Below, piece by piece: positions 20,679 to 29,490 of a stretch of DNA of 64,000 bases. Under the pieces are notes generated by a model. That model had not been told where the DNA came from and searched no databases. It saw nothing but the letters and a program-made list of their open reading frames with translations. Position numbers and translations under genes: made by a program. Source of the stretch: Shewanella yunxiaonensis. Lineage in GTDB: Bacteria > Pseudomonadota > Gammaproteobacteria > Enterobacterales > Shewanellaceae. Position 1 is the first letter of the stretch. The number at the start of each line of letters is the position of its first letter. The stretch spans positions 3,535,001-3,599,000 of the forward strand of contig NZ_CP073587.1 of assembly GCF_018223345.1 (NCBI RefSeq), in the 5' to 3' direction.

Positions 20679-20696
20679 AGCATGACAATCCGCACG

Positions 20697-20723
20697 ATCC
20701 CGGCATTTGCCGGGGTCTTTTTG
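20697..20723 (+). terminator. terminator after acyl-CoA synthetase gene
   Basis: The CCCGGC/GCCGGG stem with a four-base loop is followed by TCTTTTT. Confidence 0.75.
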
Positions 20724-20819
20724 ACATATTCTGTCGAATATTCCTTGCTTTGCCAAGCAAACTCCTTATGCTGACACTCCAGCGCCATTCGCCAAATCAA
20801 CTCGTGAGCTGTAATAAAC

Positions 20820-21749
20820 ATGCTGATTTTTTTGTCAATTCTCGGTGGTTTTCTGATCCTTACTTTCGGAGCAGAGGCATTGGTTCGTGGTGCCAGTGCC
20901 ATTGCCTTACGCTTGGGCGTTACTCCGCTAGTGATTGGCCTGACCATCGTCGCCTTCGGCACCAGTGCCCCTGAATTGGCGGTCAGTGTTAAATCCGCAA
21001 TGGCCGGCAGTCCCGGCATTGCCTTGGGAAATGTGATCGGCTCCAACATTGCCAACATCGGTCTGATCCTAGGACTAACCGCACTTATTCGGCCTGTAGG
21101 TGTACAATCTCAGATGGTTCGCCGCGACATTCCCCTGATGATTGGGGCCTCGCTACTGGTGTGGTTACTGCTACTTGATGGATTGCTCGGGCTAGTCGAT
21201 GGCTTAATATTGTCACTCTTGCTGCTGGCCTATCTGGTGCACAGCTATTACAGCGCGGGCGCAGATGACACTGAAGAATTTGAAGCCGGACCTCGTAATC
21301 CGCTGTTATCCATATTACTTATTGTTATTGGCATCGCATGCCTGGTCGGCGGTGGCGTATTGTTTGTTAACGGCGCGGTAGATCTGGCCCGTGCGTTTGA
21401 TATTAGCGAAGCCGTGATCGGTCTGACAATCATCGCTATCGGTACCAGTATGCCGGAACTGGTTACCTCGATGGTTGCAGCCATGAAAGGACAAAGTGAC
21501 ATTGCCATTGGTAATGTGGTCGGGTCTAACCTATTCAACCTGCTGGGGATCCTGGGGATCACCGCATTGGTACATCCGATTAGCGCGGCCGGCTTCAGTA
21601 TTCTGGACTTTGGCGTAATGCTGGCGCTGGCAGTGGTATTGCTGCCATTGGCGCACCGCGGTTACCGCATCGGCCGCCGTGATGGCATGCTGCTCTTGCT
21701 CGCATATCTGGGTTATATGGCATGGCTGGTGAGCCACGCATCAGCCTAA
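20820..21749 (+). CDS. CaCA-family cation antiporter (YrbG-like)
   Basis: This 309-residue protein has ten membrane helices and the two inverted alpha repeats of calcium/cation antiporters: AFGTSAPEL with GNVIGSNIAN in the first half and AIGTSMPEL with GNVVGSNLFN in the second. The glutamates in both PEL motifs are expected ion ligands. The family is Na+/Ca2+ exchanger-like (E. coli YrbG). An acidic cytoplasmic loop (DDTEEFEAG) lies between the halves. The gene is flanked by unrelated genes. Confidence 0.9.
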   Translation: MLIFLSILGGFLILTFGAEALVRGASAIALRLGVTPLVIGLTIVAFGTSAPELAVSVKSAMAGSPGIALGNVIGSNIANIGLILGLTALIRPVGVQSQMVRRDIPLMIGASLLVWLLLLDGLLGLVDGLILSLLLLAYLVHSYYSAGADDTEEFEAGPRNPLLSILLIVIGIACLVGGGVLFVNGAVDLARAFDISEAVIGLTIIAIGTSMPELVTSMVAAMKGQSDIAIGNVVGSNLFNLLGILGITALVHPISAAGFSILDFGVMLALAVVLLPLAHRGYRIGRRDGMLLLLAYLGYMAWLVSHASA

Positions 21750-21857
21750 TGGCAACAACAACTAGTATTTGTCGTGGCTGGCGAAAATAAGTACATTGTC
21801 AAAGGGGTAATCTTTGATAATATATGTATAAATTCACAGTAATCCGGTGCTAACGTT

Positions 21858-23933
21858 TTGCAGAGACTGGATCTTATTCCCATCACCGAGCTCAAAGGCA
21901 TTGCGGCCAAAATGGCCGGCAAGCTGGAAAAGCTGGGAATTCACACAGTACAGGATCTGCTGTTCCACCTGCCGCTGCGCTATGAAGACCGTACCCGTAT
22001 CTATGCCATCGCAGAGCTACATCCCGGCGACTATGGCACCATAGAAGCAGAAATCCAATCCAGCCAGATTATCAATGGCCGTAAGCGCATGCTGACCTGC
22101 AATGTTCGCGATGCCAGCGGCACTATGACGTTGCGCTTTTTCAACTTTTCTGCGGCCCAACGCAACGCCATGCAACAAGGGCTGATGATCCGTGCTTACG
22201 GTGAGATACGCCATGGCAGTCACCATGCAGAAATCATTCATCCCGAGTACAAAATCTTTGCGACCGGAGAACCACCAGCCCTCAATGAAAGTCTGACCCC
22301 CATTTACCCCACCACTGAAGGACTGAAGCAAGCCAGCTGGATCAAGCTCAGCAGCCAGGCATTGGCGTTGTTACAAGAGGGCGGACTGCAGGAACTGATC
22401 CCCGAAACCCTGCGCCCCAATCAACTGAGTCTGGCAGCAGCGGTACGGCTGCTACACCGGCCGCCCGCCGACGTGGATATCTATCGCCTCATGCAAGGAC
22501 AACATCCCGCGCAGCAACGGCTGGTACAAGAAGAGTTGCTGGCGCATAACCTGAGCATGTTGAAACTAAGGCAGCGCAGTAATCAGGATAAAGCAGTGTC
22601 GTTGCCAGCGACCGGACAGTTACTTAGGCCATTTTTAAAGCGTTTGCCATTTCACCCCACCAGCGCGCAGCAACGCGTTGTAGCCGATATCAACCGTGAT
22701 ATCGAAAAACCGCAGCCAATGATGCGTCTGGTGCAAGGCGATGTGGGCTCAGGTAAAACGCTGGTTGCGGCAATGGCAGCATTACAGGCGATTGAAAACG
22801 GCTATCAGGTGGCAATGATGGCACCAACCGAGTTGTTGGCAGAGCAGCACGCCCTTAATTTCAGCAATTGGTTTACGCCATTGGGACTAAAAGTCGGCTG
22901 GCTGGCCGGAAAACTTAAAGGCAAGCTCCGCGAGCAATCGTTGCAGGAGATTGCCGACGGCAGCGCACAGATGGTCATCGGCACACATGCCATCTTTCAG
23001 GAACAGGTACAGTTTCACAAGCTGGCGTTGATCATTATCGATGAACAACATCGGTTTGGCGTACACCAGCGCCTTGGGCTGCGCGAAAAAGGGGCAATGC
23101 AGGGTTATTACCCACATCAGCTGATCATGACCGCCACCCCGATCCCAAGAACGCTGGCGATGACTGCTTATGCGGATTTAGATACCTCGATTATTGATGA
23201 ACTGCCACCAGGCAGAACGCCGGTGACAACAGTGGCGATCAGCAACCACCGCCGACAGGAAGTGATCGAGCGAGTGCGGCGCGCCACGTTGGACGATGGC
23301 CGTCAGGCGTATTGGGTCTGTACCTTAATTGAAGAATCAGAAGTGCTACAGTGCCAGGCCGCAGAAGATACCTGGGAAGAATTAAAAGCAGCGTTGCCCA
23401 ATCTACATATCGGTCTGGTCCACGGTCGAATGAAAAGTAGCGAAAAGCAACAGGTGATGGACCGTTTTAAACAGGGTGAATTGAATCTGTTGGTGGCAAC
23501 CACTGTCATAGAAGTAGGCGTTGATGTGCCCAACGCCAGCCTGATGATTATCGAAAACCCTGAGCGCTTGGGACTGGCGCAGCTACATCAGCTGCGCGGC
23601 CGGGTAGGACGCGGCGCGGTTGCCAGTCACTGTGTATTGATGTACCAGCCACCACTGTCGCAGACAGCAACCAAGCGTCTGGGAGTGCTCAGGCAAAGTA
23701 ACGACGGTTTTGTCATTGCGCAGCAGGATTTGGAAATACGTGGTCCAGGAGAAGTATTGGGCACCCGCCAGACTGGACTGGCAGAGATGAAAGTGGCCGA
23801 CTTGGTACGTGACCAGGCATTAATTCCACACGTTCAAAAGCTGGCGCAGCACTTAATGCAACAAGCACCAGAAAACGTTGATGGCATTATTCAGCGCTGG
23901 TTAGGAGATCGACAACAATATGTTCAGGCGTGA
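21858..23933 (+). CDS. recG: ATP-dependent DNA helicase RecG
   Basis: The 691-residue helicase remodels stalled replication forks and recombination intermediates. It has the N-terminal wedge OB domain (about residues 50-150, after the LLFHLPLRYEDRT segment), Walker A GDVGSGKT (about 295-302), the DEQHRFG box (DEEH type), ATPIPRT, and the C-terminal QLRGRVGRG and helicase motif VI region. The start is TTG at 21858, which agrees with the family N-terminus; the ribosome binding site is weak. Confidence 0.96.
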   Translation: MQRLDLIPITELKGIAAKMAGKLEKLGIHTVQDLLFHLPLRYEDRTRIYAIAELHPGDYGTIEAEIQSSQIINGRKRMLTCNVRDASGTMTLRFFNFSAAQRNAMQQGLMIRAYGEIRHGSHHAEIIHPEYKIFATGEPPALNESLTPIYPTTEGLKQASWIKLSSQALALLQEGGLQELIPETLRPNQLSLAAAVRLLHRPPADVDIYRLMQGQHPAQQRLVQEELLAHNLSMLKLRQRSNQDKAVSLPATGQLLRPFLKRLPFHPTSAQQRVVADINRDIEKPQPMMRLVQGDVGSGKTLVAAMAALQAIENGYQVAMMAPTELLAEQHALNFSNWFTPLGLKVGWLAGKLKGKLREQSLQEIADGSAQMVIGTHAIFQEQVQFHKLALIIIDEQHRFGVHQRLGLREKGAMQGYYPHQLIMTATPIPRTLAMTAYADLDTSIIDELPPGRTPVTTVAISNHRRQEVIERVRRATLDDGRQAYWVCTLIEESEVLQCQAAEDTWEELKAALPNLHIGLVHGRMKSSEKQQVMDRFKQGELNLLVATTVIEVGVDVPNASLMIIENPERLGLAQLHQLRGRVGRGAVASHCVLMYQPPLSQTATKRLGVLRQSNDGFVIAQQDLEIRGPGEVLGTRQTGLAEMKVADLVRDQALIPHVQKLAQHLMQQAPENVDGIIQRWLGDRQQYVQA

Positions 23934-24106
23934 TCAAAAAATAAACATTTGTTCAGCCAACATTAAAACAATTTGCCGCACAATGTTCGGCAACGAATTA
24001 TGAAACATAATAATCCCTGCCAACCAGGGGCAGTTTGGTGGACAATCACCACAATATTGGCAGAATGAGGGGGCGCTCCTCACTGTTTGTGAAGAAAGGA
24101 AATCCT

Positions 24107-24997
24107 ATGCAAGTCAATGAAGAAGATAGAATTGCTCCTGGGAAGCAGGCATCCGGTGGCAACGGTGTAATCTGGGTGTTAGCGCTGCTGGTCATCGTCC
24201 TCGCTGGGGGCGGCTGGTATTACCTGACCAAAGATGAAAGTGCCACAGAAACGCCGCAGCAGAGTGAAGAGCAAGCTGCGGTCAGTCTGCCAGATACCGC
24301 ACCAGAACAGCCACTACAAACGGAAGCGCCAGTACCTGAACCGGAAGCTCAGCCACAACCTACTGCGGCAGCGCCGCAAGCACAAGAAGAGGCAGCCAAA
24401 CCAGCTGCCGAGCAACTGCCAGCACTTGCTGATAGCGATAAGTTTGTGCACGATAAAGTGGTACAAATGGCCGATGGCATGAATATCAATCCATTACTGA
24501 ATGACAGTGACATGGTGCGCCAGTTCGTGGTCTTTGTAGATAATCTGGCGCAGGGTGAATTGGCACGTAAAACCAGTCCAATGAAAGCGCCCACCCAAAA
24601 ATTTACCGTATCAGACATCACTAACAAGACCTACCTTGATCCTGACAGCTACCATAGATACGACGTCTACGCGGATTTTCTCAGCGGTCTTGATGATAAC
24701 CAGTTACTGGCCACCTATAAGCAGATGTCACCGTTATTGGAACAGGCATTTGCCGAATTAGGTTACCCCAATATGACCTTCAATCAGCGGTTACATCAGG
24801 CGATGAAAGTGCTATTGGGCACACCAATAGTGGACGAGCCCATCGAACTGTATTCCATCAGCGTCAACTACAAGTTCGTTGACCCTAAGCTCGAAGCATT
24901 GCCCAATGCCCAAAAATTGTTGATCCGTATGGGCCCGGATAACACGCGTAAAATCAAGAAAGTTCTGCGACAACTCCAAACACTGTTGCCTCAATAA
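24107..24997 (+). CDS. DUF3014 membrane-anchored protein
   Basis: This 296-residue protein has a short cytoplasmic N-terminus, one membrane helix (about residues 21-41), a low-complexity linker rich in Glu, Pro, Gln and Ala (about 45-110), and a periplasmic domain matching DUF3014, with the LPALADSDKFVHDKV start and the MSPLLEQAFAELGYP block. Function is unknown. I start at ATG 24107 because AAGGAAA is well placed; the frame is open from 24035. It is followed by a strong terminator that separates it from the pigment cluster. Confidence 0.82.
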   Translation: MQVNEEDRIAPGKQASGGNGVIWVLALLVIVLAGGGWYYLTKDESATETPQQSEEQAAVSLPDTAPEQPLQTEAPVPEPEAQPQPTAAAPQAQEEAAKPAAEQLPALADSDKFVHDKVVQMADGMNINPLLNDSDMVRQFVVFVDNLAQGELARKTSPMKAPTQKFTVSDITNKTYLDPDSYHRYDVYADFLSGLDDNQLLATYKQMSPLLEQAFAELGYPNMTFNQRLHQAMKVLLGTPIVDEPIELYSISVNYKFVDPKLEALPNAQKLLIRMGPDNTRKIKKVLRQLQTLLPQ

Positions 24998-25002
24998 TGC
25001 GA

Positions 25003-25031
25003 AAAGCCCATGTTACTGCATGGGCTTTTTT
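25003..25031 (+). terminator. terminator after the DUF3014 gene
   Basis: The AGCCCATG/CATGGGCT stem with a six-base loop is preceded by an A run and followed by six T residues. It insulates the pigment cluster from the gene before it. Confidence 0.88.
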
Positions 25032-25058
25032 GTTAACTGCAGAAGCTTCTGTTAACAA
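25030..25058. promoter_or_regulatory. nested palindrome before the APE cluster
   Basis: Outer arms TTGTTAAC and GTTAACAA flank an inner twelve-base palindrome CAGAAGCTTCTG that is offset by two bases. The structure lies just after the upstream terminator and about 165 bases before the first pigment gene, a sensible place for a regulator site. A weak -10-like TATACT is at 25101-25106. The binding protein is unknown. Confidence 0.45.
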
Positions 25059-25194
25059 ATGGCTTCTACAGTCTCTGTCAATCAATGTAAAATACCCGCT
25101 TATACTGAATTCAACACAGGATGAGTTCTTGCCGGAACCAAAGGAGCTGTTCAACATTCCTGGGGATTTTGGCAGGCAGTTCAGAGACAGCACA

Positions 25195-25920
25195 GTGCAA
25201 CTAACGTTCAGCATTCTCAGTTGGGGAGCCTGGTCTCCCGACTATCAACAACGTCAGGACTGGCAGCAGTGGCAACAGGCCAATGGTGCTACGCCGGTGC
25301 ATACTGCTGTGCCACCATTGCAGCAAGTGCCCTCCATGCAAAAGCGCCGGCTCAGCAGGCTGACGAAAATGATGCTAGAGGCTGCCTTTATGGCGCAACC
25401 GCAGCCCGATTGCCGCTCAGTGTTTGCCTCACGCCACGGAGAACTCCATCGCACCATAACGCTGCTGGAAGAAATGCTGCAACAACAACCCTTGTCACCC
25501 ATGGGGTTCAGCCAGTCCGTGCATAACACCGCCAGTGGTGTCTTTGGTATTCTCACGCAAGATCAGGCTCCATCTACGTCTATTGCGGCAGGCCGCAATA
25601 CCTTAAGCCAGGCACTGGTCGAAACCTGGACCTTACTTGTAGAAGACTCGAAGCCGGTATTGCTAGTCTTTGGCGACGACCCGGTGCCGCAAGTCTATCA
25701 AGACTTTGTCAATGAACCTGAGTATCCATTAGCGTTAGCATTGGTGCTGGCTCCCGAGACTTGTGCTGGGATCGCCTCCCTGACACTGGACACTCACCAT
25801 CAAGACACATCATCTTTGTGTTATGGCCAACTGCTGCAAAGTCTTGCGACATGCAGAGCAACAGCGGGACAACTTGCAGGTATGTACTGGCAATTACGAC
25901 CTCGGGAGGGAGCATGCTAG
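25195..25920 (+). CDS. apeC: APE ketosynthase-like chain-length factor
   Basis: This protein of about 241 residues matches the short beta-ketoacyl synthase N-terminal-like proteins found at the head of aryl polyene clusters. In studied systems the equivalent protein pairs with the main ketosynthase as a chain-length factor. The segment MGFSQSVHNTASGVFGI matches the region around the ketosynthase active site, but no catalytic cysteine is present, as expected for a non-catalytic partner. The frame is open upstream through the terminator, so that start is wrong; GTG 25195 gives the family-like N-terminus QLTFSILSWGAWSP, and TTG near 25127 is an alternative. Its stop overlaps the acyltransferase start. 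Confidence 0.8.
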   Translation: MQLTFSILSWGAWSPDYQQRQDWQQWQQANGATPVHTAVPPLQQVPSMQKRRLSRLTKMMLEAAFMAQPQPDCRSVFASRHGELHRTITLLEEMLQQQPLSPMGFSQSVHNTASGVFGILTQDQAPSTSIAAGRNTLSQALVETWTLLVEDSKPVLLVFGDDPVPQVYQDFVNEPEYPLALALVLAPETCAGIASLTLDTHHQDTSSLCYGQLLQSLATCRATAGQLAGMYWQLRPREGAC

Positions 25921-26705
25921 ACACTTCCAAGGGGCTGGGTTATCTGCCACGCTGGTTGGCCGGTATGAGTTGCTATATTGCCTTTGGTGTTGGCGGGCTA
26001 ATCAGCTCGTTTACGCTACTCCCGCTGCTCAAATATTGGCCTGGAGATGCCAATGCGCGTATTCAACGCGTTCAGAAGGCAGTTCATCTGATGTTCCGCG
26101 TCTTTGTCAGAATGTTAACCTGGGCACGCGTCATTCGTCTTGATAGTCACTATTGTCAACAATTACAACAAGCTAAGGGGATGGTCGTGATTGCTAACCA
26201 CCCAACCTTAATTGACGTAGTGGTGCTGATCAGCCTGATGCCCAATGCTGGCTGTATTGTTAAACAGGGGCTCTGGCGCAACCCATTTATGCGTGGAGTG
26301 GTCTCTGCGGCGGGCTATATTCCCAATCGTGGCGCAGAGTTGCTGCTGGCCGATTGTCGTGAAGTATTAAATCGAGGTACCAATCTGATTATTTTTCCGG
26401 AAGGTACCCGTACCGTCAAAGGTGAAGTGGTTAACGACTTTGCTCGCGGCGCGGCCAATATTGCGCTGCGCTGTCATGCAGAACTGTTGCCTGTAGTCCT
26501 CAAAGTCAGTAATGCCGGCTTGACCAAACAGGATCCCTGGTATGAAATTCCTCGCAGGACCATGCATATTCAAGTGCAGGTTGGCGAACATATTAAGACA
26601 GTAACCGCTGTTGAGGATAGCAGTGCCAAACAGGCTCGCCGGCTCACCCATGAGCTGGAAATTTATTACCGACAACAATTAGATGGAAACTATGAGCTTA
26701 CATGA
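25914..26705 (+). CDS. apeD: LPLAT-family acyltransferase of the APE cluster
   Basis: This 263-residue protein belongs to the PlsC-like lysophospholipid acyltransferases. It has the NHPTLID motif (H96 and D101, HX4D) and FPEGTR (161-166), with hydrophobic segments near the N-terminus for membrane association. In aryl polyene clusters such an enzyme is thought to help attach the polyene to a lipid-like anchor. Its ATG follows GGGAGGGAGC and overlaps the previous stop; its end overlaps the first ACP gene. Confidence 0.85.
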   Translation: MLDTSKGLGYLPRWLAGMSCYIAFGVGGLISSFTLLPLLKYWPGDANARIQRVQKAVHLMFRVFVRMLTWARVIRLDSHYCQQLQQAKGMVVIANHPTLIDVVVLISLMPNAGCIVKQGLWRNPFMRGVVSAAGYIPNRGAELLLADCREVLNRGTNLIIFPEGTRTVKGEVVNDFARGAANIALRCHAELLPVVLKVSNAGLTKQDPWYEIPRRTMHIQVQVGEHIKTVTAVEDSSAKQARRLTHELEIYYRQQLDGNYELT

Positions 26706-26946
26706 CGAAATCAAGCAATTGATTATTGATAGTCTGGATCTGGAAGATGTTAGCGTCGCAGATATCGAGACTGATGCACCATTGTTCGGTGAGGGCTTGG
26801 GACTGGATTCGATTGACGCGCTGGAACTGGGACTGGCGATTAAAAAGCAGTTTGATGTCAAAATCGAAGCCAATTCTGAAGCGACTCGCGATCATTTTTA
26901 CAGTGTCGCGACATTAGCCAAGTTCATTGAATCACAGCGGTCGTAG
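26692..26946 (+). CDS. apeE: acyl carrier protein 1 of the APE cluster
   Basis: This 84-residue acidic protein is an acyl carrier protein with the phosphopantetheine serine S40 in the LGLDSIDALELG motif. It starts inside the end of the acyltransferase gene; the ATG at 26692 has GGA in front, while an ATG at 26683 three codons earlier is possible. It is one of two ACPs side by side, as in other aryl polyene clusters, where one carries the growing chain. Confidence 0.9.
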   Translation: MSLHDEIKQLIIDSLDLEDVSVADIETDAPLFGEGLGLDSIDALELGLAIKKQFDVKIEANSEATRDHFYSVATLAKFIESQRS

Positions 26947-26955
26947 GAGATGGCA

Positions 26956-27204
26956 ATGCAAAACCGTGAACAGATCCTGCAGATGCTGAGCCGTATTCTG
27001 GAAGATGAATTCGAAATAGACGCGGCAGATATCACCCCGGAAGCATCGCTGTATCAAGATCTGGATTTAGACAGCATTGACGCCGTAGATTTAGTGATAA
27101 AACTGCAGCAGATCACCGGCAAAAAAATTCAGCCCGAAGCCTTTAAAGCGGTTCGGACTGTCGATGATGTGGTGAATGCTATTCAGCAGTTGGTCAATGA
27201 TTGA
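26956..27204 (+). CDS. apeF: acyl carrier protein 2 of the APE cluster
   Basis: This 82-residue acyl carrier protein has the serine S40 in LDLDSIDAVDL. An AGGAG six bases before ATG 26956 favours that start over the ATG at 26950. The two ACPs are clearly different in sequence, so they are not a recent duplication and may do different jobs. Its stop overlaps the next start (TGATG). Confidence 0.9.
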   Translation: MQNREQILQMLSRILEDEFEIDAADITPEASLYQDLDLDSIDAVDLVIKLQQITGKKIQPEAFKAVRTVDDVVNAIQQLVND

Positions 27205-27752
27205 TGGGTAAACTGGCCCAGGCAGTGACCTTTATTCTGTTGCTGGGCTACCCGCTGGCAGTTTACCTGGGGCTCAATTATCTGCCCGGAAACCTGCTGG
27301 CACCGCTGTTAGCGTTGCTGTTGCTGCTGCGCTTAGTGACACAAAAGCAGCCGTTACGTTTACTGGCATTGCCGGTGTTATTTGGCCTGTTATTGGCGCT
27401 GGGCAGTTTTGTCGCAAGGCAGCAGCACTGGCTGCTTTACTACCCGATAGTGATGAATCTGTGCATGTTAGGGCTGTTTGGCAGTTCATTGCTGAAGGGG
27501 CCCAGCATGGTAGAGCGGCTGGCAAAGATCACCGAACCACAATTGCCAGACGCCGCGCGGCCATATTTACGTAAAGTGACCGGGCTGTGGTGTTTACTGT
27601 TTGTCATCAATGGTTCCATGGCAACTTACACTGCGCTGTATACCAGTTTAGCTACCTGGACCTTATACAACGGACTCATTGCCTACCTGCTGATTGGCCT
27701 ACTGGCCGGCAGTGAATGGCTATACCGACACTTTTGGCTGACAAGATCGTAA
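27204..27752 (+). CDS. apeG: polytopic membrane protein of the APE cluster
   Basis: This 182-residue protein has about five or six membrane helices and no catalytic motif that I can recognise. Proteins like it (COG4648 type) sit at this exact place in aryl polyene clusters and their role is unknown. The start is the ATG that shares one base with the previous stop; a TTG one codon earlier is less likely. Many arginines flank the helices. Confidence 0.75.
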   Translation: MGKLAQAVTFILLLGYPLAVYLGLNYLPGNLLAPLLALLLLLRLVTQKQPLRLLALPVLFGLLLALGSFVARQQHWLLYYPIVMNLCMLGLFGSSLLKGPSMVERLAKITEPQLPDAARPYLRKVTGLWCLLFVINGSMATYTALYTSLATWTLYNGLIAYLLIGLLAGSEWLYRHFWLTRS

Positions 27753-27761
27753 GAGACGGTT

Positions 27762-29135
27762 ATGACAGAGTTACTGAAATCCTGGTTGAGCCAGGGTCCA
27801 TCCGGACAACAACTGATCAGTTTCAACCATCACGATATTGTGACTGGCGGGCTGTTTGCCACTCAGGTACATCATCTGCATAAACGACTGGTCACCAGTA
27901 GCGAGCAACGCTGGCTGCTGGCCTGTGATAGCAGTGACCAGTTCGCTGTCGGCCTCTGTGCTGCGCTGCTGGCAGGCAAGCAACTAATCCTGCCCGCCAA
28001 TACCCAGCCGGGCACGCTCAGTGAACTCACCCATGAATTTGATGCAGTATTGGCCGATCAGCCTTTGTGTGAAGGCAAACAATATATTGCGCTGAAAAAA
28101 GAACTCAGTCAGCCACTCGCGCCTTGGCCAAAGCTCCCCCCCGATTGCGATTTTGGTGAACTGATATTGTTCACTTCCGGCTCCAGCGGCTACCCCAAGG
28201 CGGTACGCAAAACGCTGCGGCAATTGGACGCTGAAGTGACCGTACTGGAGCAAACGTTCGCTAAACATCTGCCACACTGCAGTGTGATTGCCACCGTCAG
28301 CCACCAGCATATCTACGGCCTGTTATTTAAAATTCTGTGGCCATTGGCAGCCAGTCGACCATTTTTGTCGGATCTGGTGGAATATCCGGAAACCTTAAGT
28401 TACTACACAGCGCTGTTTCCTAAGTTGTGCCTGATCAGCAGCCCGGCGCAGCTATCGCGGTTGCCAGAAGCGCTAGGATTTGAGCGGCAAATCCACACCC
28501 CCAGTCTGATTTTCAGCTCCGGCGGCCCCCTATCACTGGAAGCGGCACAAGGCATTCGGCAGTGCTATGGCAGTTTTCCCATCGAAGTGTATGGCAGCAC
28601 CGAAACCGGCGGTATTGGTTATCGCCGTCAGCATAGTGCCGATACCCCTTGGCGCGCATTTGCTCCCATGGTGCTGAACATTGATCCAGAAGATAACGCC
28701 CTGCTACTGCAATCGCCATATCTGGAAGACAACCAGGTTTTGCGCTGTGAAGACAAAATCACGCTGCTGGACAAAGAACTGTTCCGGCTGGAGGGACGGC
28801 TTGACCGCATTGTGAAAATCGAAGAAAAGCGATTATCACTGACCCAGATGGAAGGGCTGTTGAATAGTCACCCCTGGGTACAACAGAGCCACCTGTTATT
28901 GCTGGAAGCCCCGCGGCAGCAGTTAGGGGCGGTAGTGGAATTATCGGCATATGGCAAACAGCAACTGGCCATCGAAGGTAAACTCAGTATTAATAATGGC
29001 CTGAAAGCTCACCTTCTGAGTCAGTTTGAGCGTGTCACCTTGCCCCGCCGCTGGCGCTACCCGGACACTATGCCAATGAATGCTCAGGGTAAGTTGCTGA
29101 AGCAGGAAATAGTGCAGCTATTTGATCATGATTAA
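27762..29135 (+). CDS. apeH: AMP-dependent aryl-ACP ligase of the APE cluster
   Basis: This 457-residue adenylate-forming enzyme would activate an aromatic acid and load it on an ACP. The ATP loop is ILFTSGSSGYPKAVRK (about residues 135-150) and the adenylate motif is EVYGSTETGGIGYR (about 275-288). The short C-terminal domain ends with PMNAQGKLLKQE, holding the usual catalytic lysine. It is shorter than acyl-CoA synthetases, as expected for acyl-ACP ligases. It follows the membrane protein by nine bases and overlaps the dehydratase gene. Confidence 0.87.
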   Translation: MTELLKSWLSQGPSGQQLISFNHHDIVTGGLFATQVHHLHKRLVTSSEQRWLLACDSSDQFAVGLCAALLAGKQLILPANTQPGTLSELTHEFDAVLADQPLCEGKQYIALKKELSQPLAPWPKLPPDCDFGELILFTSGSSGYPKAVRKTLRQLDAEVTVLEQTFAKHLPHCSVIATVSHQHIYGLLFKILWPLAASRPFLSDLVEYPETLSYYTALFPKLCLISSPAQLSRLPEALGFERQIHTPSLIFSSGGPLSLEAAQGIRQCYGSFPIEVYGSTETGGIGYRRQHSADTPWRAFAPMVLNIDPEDNALLLQSPYLEDNQVLRCEDKITLLDKELFRLEGRLDRIVKIEEKRLSLTQMEGLLNSHPWVQQSHLLLLEAPRQQLGAVVELSAYGKQQLAIEGKLSINNGLKAHLLSQFERVTLPRRWRYPDTMPMNAQGKLLKQEIVQLFDHD

Positions 29136-29490
29136 ATCGTTATTGCCGCCAGTGGTGGCGCATCAGATTGAGGGCAATGACGCCCACTGGCAACTGCAAA
29201 TCCCGGTGGACTACCCTGCTTTTACCGGCCATTTCCCCGCATACCCGGTGCTGCCGGGCGTCGTACAGTTGGATTGGGCGGTCCGTTTCGGTTGCCAGCA
29301 GTTTGGCTATCAAACAGCCGTAGCGCAGTTGGAGGTGCTGAAATTCCAGCAGTTGATCCAACCAGGCATGCAGGTTTCTCTCTGCATCCGCCACCTGGTC
29401 GAAAAGCGTAAATTGCAGTTCAGTTTCAGCGCTGGCGAGCAACGTTTTGCGTCTGGGCGCATCGCCTTTGCCACACCGGAGGTCACATGA
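29128..29490 (+). CDS. apeI: hotdog-fold 3-hydroxyacyl-ACP dehydratase
   Basis: This 120-residue protein has a single hotdog domain with the motif TGHFPAYPVLPG (catalytic H35), like FabZ and FabA. In aryl polyene synthesis it is reported to work with a second dehydratase (ApeP) to create each double bond. The ATG at 29128 overlaps the ligase stop; the longer TTG start is unlikely. Its stop overlaps the next gene by four bases. Confidence 0.85.
   Translation: MIKSLLPPVVAHQIEGNDAHWQLQIPVDYPAFTGHFPAYPVLPGVVQLDWAVRFGCQQFGYQTAVAQLEVLKFQQLIQPGMQVSLCIRHLVEKRKLQFSFSAGEQRFASGRIAFATPEVT

Noticed and set aside
24997-25194. Upstream extension of the chain-length factor gene
   Set aside because: It runs through the DUF3014 terminator and the palindrome, so it is not likely to be translated.
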